Assembly (NCBI RefSeq): GCF_001613145.1
Contig: NZ_BDBU01000065.1
Coordinates: forward strand, 1 to 45,649
Reading direction: 5' to 3'
Origin: Nocardia jejuensis NBRC 103114
GTDB taxonomy: Bacteria > Actinomycetota > Actinomycetes > Mycobacteriales > Mycobacteriaceae
Length of the DNA stretch: 45,649 bases
This document shows positions 39,716-45,649 of this stretch, in pieces; the first letter of the stretch is position 1; every line of letters begins with the position of its first letter. The position numbers were made by a program, and so were the translations under genes. The notes below the pieces were generated by a model that was not told where the DNA came from, searched no databases, and was given only the letters and a program-made list of their open reading frames with translations.

Positions 39716-41368
39716 ATGGCTACATCCGAGGTGACCGAGTCGGCGGGCGAGGACGGGTTCACGCACCGGCAGATTCTGGTGATCCTGAGTGGGCTGCTGC
39801 TCGGGATTCTGCTCGCCGCGCTGGATCAGACCATCGTGTCCACGGCCATTCGCACCATTGCCGATGATCTGGACGGGTACGCGCTGCAGGTGTGGGCGAC
39901 GACCGCGTATCTGATCACCGCCACGCTGGCCACGCCGCTGTACGGCAAACTCTCGGATATGTACGGGCGCAAGCCCTTCTACCTCGCCGCCATCTCGATC
40001 TTCCTGATCGGATCGCTGCTGTGCAGTTTCGCGCAGACCATGTACGAGCTGGCGGCCTTCCGCGCCGTGCAGGGGTTGGGCGCGGGCGGGCTGATGTCGC
40101 TGGCGCTCACCATCGTCGGCGATATCGTGAGCCCGCGGGAGAGGGCCAGGTATCAGGGTTACTTCCTGGCGGTATTCGGCACCTCCAGCGTGGTCGGGCC
40201 GGTGCTCGGCGGGCTCTTCGCGGGCCAGGACAGCATTCTCGGGATCTCCGGCTGGCGCTGGGTGTTCCTGGTCAATGTGCCGATCGGGCTGTTCACCCTG
40301 GCCGTGGTGACCCGGGTGCTGCATCTGCCGGCCCGGGAGAAGTCCAGGGATCGCGTGGATTACTGGGGAGCGCTGGCGCTGGCTATCGGGATCACCCCGC
40401 TGTTGATCGTTGCCGAGCAGGGTCGCGAATGGGGTTGGGGCAGTGCCGGATCGATCACCTGCTACGTCATCGCCGTGCTCGGCATCGCCGGTTTCGTGGC
40501 GGCGGAGGCGGCCCTGGGGGATGCCGCGCTGATTCCACTGCGGATCTTCGCGAACCGCACCTTCGCGCTGGGCGTGATCATCTCGTTCGTGGTGGGCGCG
40601 GGTATGTTCGGCGGAATCCTGCTGCTGCCGCAGTATTTGCAGGCGGTTCGCGGAGCGAGCCCGATGCTCGGCGGTCTGCAGATGATGCCCATGGTCCTGG
40701 GCATGATGATCGGCTCGATCGTGTCCGGCCAATTGATCTCGCGCACCGGGCATTACAAGGTCTACACCGTGCTCGGCGCGGCCATGATCACACTCGGGTT
40801 GTTCCTGCTGCACTACCTGCGCGCGGACACCGCGTTCCCGATCGTGGCGCTGTTCATGCTGTGCGTCGGGTTCGGGCTGGGCAATCTGATGCAGCCGCTC
40901 ATCGTGGCGCTGCAGAATGCGTTGCCGCCCAAGGACATGGGCGTCTCGACCGCCTCGGCGACCTTCTTCCGCCAGATCGGCGGCACGCTGGGTGCGGCGG
41001 TGTTCCTGTCGATCCTGTTCACCAGGCTCACGCCGAACATTCGCTCGGAGCTGGTGGCGGCCGGCGAGGACCCCGAGTTCCGCAACGTGCTGCTGCACGC
41101 GACGTCCGACGGCAATCCGGCGGACCAGGCGCTGGCGCACGGCCTGCTGAGCGGCGACACCTCCGCCGCGCAGCGCGTGCTCGGCGACAGTTCGGTCATC
41201 CAGCAGCTGAATCCGGTGCTGGCCCGACCGTTCCAGGCCGGTTTCGCCGAGTCGCTGTCCACGGTGTTCCTGACCACCTCCGCGGTCACGCTGGTGGCGC
41301 TGGTACTGGTGCTGTTCTGGCGCGAGGTGCCCCTGCGCACCACCGCCGGACTCGGTGCCGCGGAATAG
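39716..41368 (+). CDS. MFS drug:proton antiporter, DHA2 family (14 helices)
   Basis: A 550-residue multidrug exporter. LAALDQTIVSTAIRTI is the DHA2 motif D1, GKLSDMYGRKP is motif A, and the alternating hydrophobic pattern gives 14 membrane segments with a large extracytoplasmic loop before the last one (NIRSELVAAGEDPEF onward, about 440-500). ATG 39716 follows GGAGG with a 6-nt spacer. The open frame continues upstream through the 26-bp repeats, but that is not coding. Substrates are unknown; close relatives are often regulated by an adjacent repressor, and none is present here. Confidence 0.93.
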   Translation: MATSEVTESAGEDGFTHRQILVILSGLLLGILLAALDQTIVSTAIRTIADDLDGYALQVWATTAYLITATLATPLYGKLSDMYGRKPFYLAAISIFLIGSLLCSFAQTMYELAAFRAVQGLGAGGLMSLALTIVGDIVSPRERARYQGYFLAVFGTSSVVGPVLGGLFAGQDSILGISGWRWVFLVNVPIGLFTLAVVTRVLHLPAREKSRDRVDYWGALALAIGITPLLIVAEQGREWGWGSAGSITCYVIAVLGIAGFVAAEAALGDAALIPLRIFANRTFALGVIISFVVGAGMFGGILLLPQYLQAVRGASPMLGGLQMMPMVLGMMIGSIVSGQLISRTGHYKVYTVLGAAMITLGLFLLHYLRADTAFPIVALFMLCVGFGLGNLMQPLIVALQNALPPKDMGVSTASATFFRQIGGTLGAAVFLSILFTRLTPNIRSELVAAGEDPEFRNVLLHATSDGNPADQALAHGLLSGDTSAAQRVLGDSSVIQQLNPVLARPFQAGFAESLSTVFLTTSAVTLVALVLVLFWREVPLRTTAGLGAAE

Positions 41369-41547
41369 CCGGGGGCCACCCCTCGGGGTAGCCGGAGCCC
41401 ACCCCTCGCGGGTGATCTTGTCCCTCACAGGGTGTCCCGGTCCTCACCCCTGGGTGGGCTGTGCGGCGAGTGTCGCTCTCCTACTGTCGTTTTCAGAAGA
41501 ACGCCGAGCGGCTTGTGGGAGGGCCGCTCACCGACGAGGAGAAACAC

Positions 41548-41766
41548 ATGCGCATCAAGACCATCGTGGCCGCCGGACTGCTCGCGGCGGGAGTCGTCGC
41601 CGGAGGCCAGGCGATCGCGTCCGCCGACGTGTACGAGGGCACCTACTACAGCCGGGCCGCCTGTTCCGGGGCCGGCCAGGCCATCGTGGACAGTGCGTAC
41701 ACCCCGTACTACTACTGGCAGTGCGAGCAGGACTACTCGGGCAACTGGGACCTCTACCTGTCCTGA
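41548..41766 (+). CDS. Small secreted protein (72 aa) with one cysteine pair
   Basis: A signal peptide of about 26 residues (MRIK, then VAAGLLAAGVVAGGQA) ends AIASA before DVYEGTYYS. The mature peptide has about 46 residues, is rich in Tyr, Ser and Gly, and has two Cys (in AACSG and WQCEQ) likely to form one disulfide. No domain is recognised. GAGGAG lies six bases before the ATG. A GCGGC/GCCGC hairpin sits in the leader. A very strong terminator follows immediately. Confidence 0.85.
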   Translation: MRIKTIVAAGLLAAGVVAGGQAIASADVYEGTYYSRAACSGAGQAIVDSAYTPYYYWQCEQDYSGNWDLYLS

Positions 41767-41772
41767 CCCCAT

Positions 41773-41823
41773 AACGAAAAGAGTGGGTGGCGCGGAAATG
41801 TCCGCGCCACCCACTCTTTCGTT
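41773..41823. terminator. Very strong bidirectional terminator
   Basis: A near-perfect 23-bp stem (41773-41796 with 41801-41823, one bulged A) around an AATG loop, with AACGAAAA on one side and CTTTCGTT on the other, serves the plus-strand small protein gene and probably also minus-strand ppa. Confidence 0.92.
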
Positions 41824-41824
41824 T

Positions 41825-41948
41825 CACCGACTCAGTGCAGACTCAGTGCGGATGTCGAGTCACCGACTCAGTGCGGATGTCGAGTCACCGACTCAGTACG
41901 GATCTCGAGTCACCGACTCAGTGCGGATGTCGAGTCACCGACTCACTC
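41825..41948. repeat. 25-bp tandem repeats directly after ppa
   Basis: CACCGACTCAGTGCGGATG plus TCGAGT recurs with a 25-bp period at 41861, 41886, 41911 and 41936 (last one partial), with a related diverged copy at 41825. Each junction contains GAGTC-ACC-GACTC, a 5-bp hairpin. The array touches the ppa stop codon at 41947-41949. Confidence 0.9.
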
Positions 41949-42438
41949 AGTGCCCGCCCTGATCCTTCAGGCGCTGGTACGCCTCGACGACCAGGGTCTC
42001 GGCCTTCTCTCGGCCTTCCCAGCCGTCGACCTTGACCCACTTGCCCGGCTCCAGGTCCTTGTAGCGCTCGAAGAAGTGCGCGATCTCCTTGCGCTGGAAC
42101 TCCGGAATGTCCTCGACATCCTGGATGTGATCCCAGCGCTTGTCCTTGTTGGGGACCGCGACGAGCTTCTCGTCGGTGCCGGCCTCATCGCTCATGATGA
42201 GCACGCCGACCGGACGGGCCTCGACGAGCACGCCCGGGAACACCGGCTCGGGCAGCAGCACCATGCAGTCCAGCGGATCGCCGTCGCCGCCCAGGGTGTT
42301 CTCGATGTAGCCGTAGTCGGCCGGGTACATCATCGGGGTGTACAGGTAGCGGTCCAGCCGCACTCGCCCGGTCTCGTGGTCTACCTCGTACTTGTTGCGC
42401 TGACCCCGGGGGATCTCGATGGTGACGTCGAACTCCAC
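41947..42438 (-). CDS. ppa: Inorganic pyrophosphatase (family I)
   Basis: Soluble cytosolic enzyme that hydrolyses pyrophosphate to phosphate, pulling biosynthetic reactions. The 163-residue length is right for bacterial family I. Metal- and substrate-binding residues are seen in EIPRGQRNKYEVD, YPADYGYIENTLGGDGDPLD (the DGDPLD signature) and DKRWDHIQDVEDIP. The start is GTG 42438 with AAGGAG six bases upstream. It is divergent from dacB, as in M. tuberculosis. The stop codon abuts a 25-bp repeat array. Confidence 0.97.
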   Translation of the reverse strand: MEFDVTIEIPRGQRNKYEVDHETGRVRLDRYLYTPMMYPADYGYIENTLGGDGDPLDCMVLLPEPVFPGVLVEARPVGVLIMSDEAGTDEKLVAVPNKDKRWDHIQDVEDIPEFQRKEIAHFFERYKDLEPGKWVKVDGWEGREKAETLVVEAYQRLKDQGGH

Positions 42439-42483
42439 GTCATCTCCTTCTTGGGTGGGCGGTATGGCTGCCGACTCGCCAGC

Positions 42484-42499
42484 TCGTTCGGGGGAACGA
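42484..42499. promoter_or_regulatory. Inverted repeat between ppa and dacB
   Basis: TCGTTC-GGGG-GAACGA is a perfect 6-bp inverted repeat in the 172-bp divergent region. TAGTGT near 42514 could be a -10 for dacB. The half-sites are not arranged like the mycobacterial LexA box. Its role is unknown. Confidence 0.3.
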
Positions 42500-42610
42500 C
42501 TGCGCAACGAGGATAGTGTGGACGCCGGGGGAGTGGGTCGGGCAGGGACGCCCGGGCCAACCCCACACAGGGATCCAGCCCCACCACAGGTATCAGGGAG
42601 ACAGCGGCAC

Positions 42611-44059
42611 GTGGCAGGTCGGAACAAGCAGAACATCGGTGGCCTGGAGGCCCGGCGGCGGCGCAGAACCTGGATCGTGGTGACATCGGCACTGGTCGTG
42701 GTGGTTGTCGCGGGCGCCGCGGTACTGCTGACGGTGAAGCCGTGGACGGAGGAATTCCGGCACGGAGGCTTGACGATCGCCGCACCGCCCGCACCCGTGA
42801 AGGCGCTGCCGCAGGTCGTTCCGGCTCCGGTCACCGCGCCCGTGCCGAGCGCGAACGGTCTGACCGCCTCGCTCACGCCGGTGGCGGGCAGCCCGGATCT
42901 GGGCGCGTTCGCCGCGTCGGTGGCGGACGGCGATTCCGGAAACGTCCTGTGGGGCATCGATCCGGACAAGCCGATGATCCCGTCCTCGACCGCGAAGGTG
43001 CTCGTCACCTCGGCGGCGCTGCTCGGCCTGCCCGCCGACCATCGGATCACCACCAAGGTGGTCTCCGGTGCGACGCCGAGCGAACTGGTGCTGGTCGGCG
43101 CGGGCGATCCGACGCTGACCGCCGCGCCGGACGGCAAGGGCTATTACACCGATGCCCCCAAGCTCTCGGATCTGGTGTCGCAGATCAAGGCCACCGGCCG
43201 CAAGTTCGATTCGGTCGTGGTGGACACCTCGGCCTTCTCCGGTCCGACCATGGCGCCGGGGTGGGATCCGGTCGACATCGGCGACGGGTCGATCGCGCCG
43301 ATGGAGCCGGTCATGATCGACGGCGGCCGCCTGGGCCAGCTGTGGGACTACTCGCCGCGCACCGCCACCCCCGCCCTGGACACCGGCCGTGCGCTGGCCA
43401 CCGAGCTCGGCCTGGATCCCGCGCGGGTGAAGGCCGGGACCGCGGCCCCCGGGGCCACCAAGGTCGCCGCGGTGCAGTCCGCGCCGCTGCGCACCAGGCT
43501 GCTGGACATGATGCTGCACTCGGACAATCTGCTCGCCGAGGCGGTCGGGCGCGAGCTCGCGCTGGCCACCGGCAACGATGCCTCCTTCACCGGCGCGGTC
43601 ACCGCGGTGATGACGACTCTCAAGGCGGCGGGCTTCGACACGACGGGGGTGACCATGCTCGACAACAGCGGTCTCTCCACCGACGACCGGATTCCGCCGC
43701 GCCTGCTGAACCGCATTCTCACCGTCGCGGCCCTGCCGAATATGGCTGCTGCGCAGGGCAACTCGACCTCGAGCGACGCCGCGGGCTCACCGCTGGGCGC
43801 CATGCTCGACTACCTGCCGGTGGCGGGCGGAACCGGCTCGCTGGCCACCCGATACACCGTGCGTGACCACGACGGCGCCGGGTGGGTGCGGGCCAAGACC
43901 GGAACTCTTTCCGTGGCGAGTGCGTTGGTCGGATATGTGCTGGACCGGGACGGGCGCGTACTGACCTTCGCGCTCATGTCGAACGAACGGCCACCCGAGG
44001 TGAGCCGTCCCGCGTTGGATGCCGTCGCCGCCGCGCTGCGCAATTGTGGATGCTCCTGA
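42611..44059 (+). CDS. dacB: D-alanyl-D-alanine carboxypeptidase/endopeptidase (PBP4, S13)
   Basis: A peptidoglycan-modifying penicillin-binding protein of about 482 residues. It has a cytosolic Arg-rich start (EARRRRR), one membrane anchor (about 20-42), a Pro/Ala-rich linker and the S13 catalytic domain: SxxK as STAK (Ser126, Lys129), SxN as SDN near 304 and KTG near 429. It trims D-Ala and can cut cross-links outside the membrane. GTG 42611 follows AGGGAG; the frame is open further upstream, but that part overlaps ppa or is Pro-rich noise. It is followed at 8 bp by the metalloprotease gene. Confidence 0.93.
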   Translation: MAGRNKQNIGGLEARRRRRTWIVVTSALVVVVVAGAAVLLTVKPWTEEFRHGGLTIAAPPAPVKALPQVVPAPVTAPVPSANGLTASLTPVAGSPDLGAFAASVADGDSGNVLWGIDPDKPMIPSSTAKVLVTSAALLGLPADHRITTKVVSGATPSELVLVGAGDPTLTAAPDGKGYYTDAPKLSDLVSQIKATGRKFDSVVVDTSAFSGPTMAPGWDPVDIGDGSIAPMEPVMIDGGRLGQLWDYSPRTATPALDTGRALATELGLDPARVKAGTAAPGATKVAAVQSAPLRTRLLDMMLHSDNLLAEAVGRELALATGNDASFTGAVTAVMTTLKAAGFDTTGVTMLDNSGLSTDDRIPPRLLNRILTVAALPNMAAAQGNSTSSDAAGSPLGAMLDYLPVAGGTGSLATRYTVRDHDGAGWVRAKTGTLSVASALVGYVLDRDGRVLTFALMSNERPPEVSRPALDAVAAALRNCGCS

Positions 44060-44066
44060 CGGGTGG

Positions 44067-45212
44067 ATGAACATGACCGGACCCGAAAATCATTCGGACA
44101 CCAAGGGAACCGGTGATCACCATGGCCGAGAGCAGGTACTGGTGAACGCCGAGACCGGTGAGCTGACCCGCAAACCCGCGAGTGGGCTCACCGGATCCGT
44201 CGACTGGAAGCTCGCCGCCCGGACCGGTTCGGCCCTGGTGCCCTCCGGGCCGAAGACCTCGCGGGCCGCCGCCCAGCAGGCGGTCCTCGAGCTCGCGCAC
44301 GCCTCGATCAAGGCCGAGGGGCCGGTGCGCGAGGTCAGCGGCCTGCTGGACGACGGTGTGGTACCCGCCGCGCGCGTGGTGGACCGGCCAGGCTGGATCC
44401 GGGCCGCCGCCGACTCCATGGCCGAACTCACCGGCACCGGAGCGGCGCCGGACGGCAAGGGCCGCTTCGCCGGGAAGCCCGCCGGGCTGCAGGCCGGGGC
44501 CATGCTGGCCTTCCTGTCCACGGCCATCCTCGGCCAGTACGACCCGTTCACCGGACCCGACGGGACACTGCTGCTGGTCGCGCCGAACATCATGGCGGTG
44601 GAACGCGCACTCGGGGTGTCGCCCAGCGACTTTCGGCTCTGGGTATGCCTGCACGAGGTCACCCACCGGGTGCAGTTCTCCTCGGCGCCCTGGCTCGCGG
44701 AGTACATGCAGACCAATGTCGAGACCCTCGGTGACGCGGGCGACGAGCCGATGTCGGACATGCTCGGGCGGCTGGTGGAGGCGGTGAAGGAACGTCGCCG
44801 CGGGGTCGAGGATCCGGCCGGCGGGGTGATCGGGCTGCTGCGCGCGACCCAGGCCGAGCCGCAGCGCGAGGCGCTGGACCGGCTGCTCATGCTCGGCACC
44901 CTGCTCGAGGGGCATGCCGATCACGTCATGGACGCCGTCGGCCCCGCCGTGGTGCCCTCGGTGGCCCGCATCCGTTCGGCCTTCGATCAGCGCCGCAAGC
45001 GGCCCGCCAACCCCGTGCAGCGGCTGCTGCGCGCGTTGCTGGGCATGGACGCGAAGGTCGCGCAGTACGTGCGCGGCAAGGCCTTCGTCGACGAGGTCGT
45101 GAACACCGTCGGCATGGACCACTTCAACGTGGTGTGGACCGACGCGGAAACCCTGCCCCGCACCGACGAGATCTCCGAACCGCAGCGCTGGGTCACCCGC
45201 GTCCTGGGCTGA
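44067..45212 (+). CDS. Zinc-dependent metalloprotease (DUF2342, Rv3626c-like)
   Basis: A 381-residue protein with an HExxH zinc motif, HEVTH at residues 196-200, followed by RVQF, and a downstream EGHADHVMDA that can supply the third ligand. It belongs to the DUF2342 group, often mislabelled as coenzyme F420 biosynthesis-associated. There is no signal peptide, so it is predicted to be cytosolic. It sits 8 bp after dacB and before tilS, an order conserved with M. tuberculosis. The physiological substrate is unknown. ATG 44067 or 44073 may be the start. Confidence 0.88.
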   Translation: MNMTGPENHSDTKGTGDHHGREQVLVNAETGELTRKPASGLTGSVDWKLAARTGSALVPSGPKTSRAAAQQAVLELAHASIKAEGPVREVSGLLDDGVVPAARVVDRPGWIRAAADSMAELTGTGAAPDGKGRFAGKPAGLQAGAMLAFLSTAILGQYDPFTGPDGTLLLVAPNIMAVERALGVSPSDFRLWVCLHEVTHRVQFSSAPWLAEYMQTNVETLGDAGDEPMSDMLGRLVEAVKERRRGVEDPAGGVIGLLRATQAEPQREALDRLLMLGTLLEGHADHVMDAVGPAVVPSVARIRSAFDQRRKRPANPVQRLLRALLGMDAKVAQYVRGKAFVDEVVNTVGMDHFNVVWTDAETLPRTDEISEPQRWVTRVLG

Positions 45213-45435
45213 GGGCGACGGTCGGCCGATGCCGCCGGAAACCCTTCGTGGCCTGGATGATTCACGAGGGCGGTTCGGTCAGCAGGGCTAGTCGTGTCTT
45301 CGGACCTGTCCGTCCGGAATCGACCTCGCACTGCTGATCGATTGTGGCGAGGTCGTCCGCGCAGATCCTGCCTCGACGGCCACTCGGACCCGTCGGCGAT
45401 ACGCGAGGTGCGGCACCCGTGGAACGATCGGAGGC

Positions 45436-45649
45436 GTGAGTGACCGTCCCACGCTGCCCGAGACGCGTGCCGCGCTGCAGATGCGGCACGCGGTGCGGGA
45501 GTGGCTGGGTCGGTACGTGTCGCGGGGAGACGCGGTGGCTGTCGGGGTGTCCGGCGGTGCGGATTCGCTGGCGTTGACGGCCACGGCCGTGGTCGAGGCC
45601 GGGGTCGTGGACGCGCTCGTCGTGGATCACGGGCTGCAGGCGGGGTCGG
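45436..45649 (+). CDS. tilS: tRNA(Ile)-lysidine synthetase, 5' part (cut by window end)
   Basis: The frame from GTG 45436 stays open to the end of the window (71 codons). It contains the PP-loop VGVSGGADSLALTA near residue 39 and VDALVVDHGLQAGS, both typical of TilS, which changes the wobble C of tRNA-Ile(CAU) to lysidine. The N-terminal length before the PP-loop fits the family. GGAGG lies only one base before the GTG, too close for normal use, so the start may be leaderless or slightly different. Position after the metalloprotease gene matches M. tuberculosis. Confidence 0.9.
   Translation, partial: MSDRPTLPETRAALQMRHAVREWLGRYVSRGDAVAVGVSGGADSLALTATAVVEAGVVDALVVDHGLQAGS

Noticed and set aside
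41825..41948. CRISPR array at the 25-bp repeats
   Set aside because: Direct tandem units with no unique spacers.
41432..41962. 176-codon plus-strand frame across the small secreted gene and 25-bp repeats
   Set aside because: Runs through the terminator and repeats; wrong frame relative to the signal-peptide gene.

Overview
This window reads as chromosomal DNA of a high-GC actinobacterium of the Mycobacteriales, most likely Nocardia or a close relative (inference). Supporting points are strong GC3 codon bias, many GTG starts, probable leaderless genes, a tRNA-Thr(CGT), and gene order that I recall as shared with Mycobacterium tuberculosis over two blocks. The first block is dppBCD, a degenerate Fic protein, a stationary-phase sRNA, a HAD phosphatase, 6C RNA, ssd, tadABC/flp/tadE/tadF, an mrfA-type helicase, cspA, topA, holB and thrT. 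The second is ppa, dacB, a DUF2342 metalloprotease and tilS. I see no prophage, transposase or CRISPR array.

Region by region. 1-3627: end of a dipeptide/oligopeptide ABC importer (two permeases and a fused double ATPase). 3822-6277: degenerate Fic protein, a 550-bp gap that fits an Ms1/MTS2823-type 6S-like RNA with a perfect CRP-type site, a HAD phosphatase, a textbook 6C RNA, and two DnaA-box-like 9-mers in front of ssd. 6278-11985: the Tad-like pilus/secretion operon, interrupted by an unexplained 717-bp spacer between tadA and tadB. 12342-20761: helicase, cold-shock protein, topoisomerase I, DinB-like protein, DNA polymerase III delta' subunit and tRNA-Thr. 20966-21319: small secreted protein. 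21531-28670: an unbroken run of overlapping genes encoding a Tat-type NMT1/TauA-like ABC importer, a PLP cystathionine beta-synthase/cysteine synthase with a CBS-domain tail, a YcnI copper protein, a possible 67-aa protein and a CopC-CopD fusion.

28784-39054: shorter transcription units. These are a GGCT-fold protein, an SDR plus DapB-fold dehydrogenase pair with a divergent TetR regulator, a DUF2752 membrane protein, a class V aminotransferase (cysteine desulfurase-like) behind a SAM-IV riboswitch, a heme oxygenase behind an IdeR/DtxR iron box, a LysE exporter, a flavin reductase, a YbaK deacylase, a short OHCU-decarboxylase-like protein and a dienoyl-CoA isomerase-type crotonase. 39141-39508 is a minisatellite of about fourteen 26-bp units. 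39716-45649: DHA2 drug exporter, small secreted protein, 25-bp repeats behind ppa, ppa, dacB, metalloprotease and the 5' end of tilS.

Themes: three structured RNAs (Ms1-like, 6C, SAM-IV) were read directly from sequence. Sulfur, iron and copper handling recur (SAM-IV aminotransferase, organosulfur-like importer fused into a copper operon, IdeR-controlled heme oxygenase). At least eight genes have a TANNNT box 6-8 nt before the start codon and no Shine-Dalgarno, suggesting leaderless mRNAs. No database search was run; names rest on motifs, gene order and recalled family knowledge.
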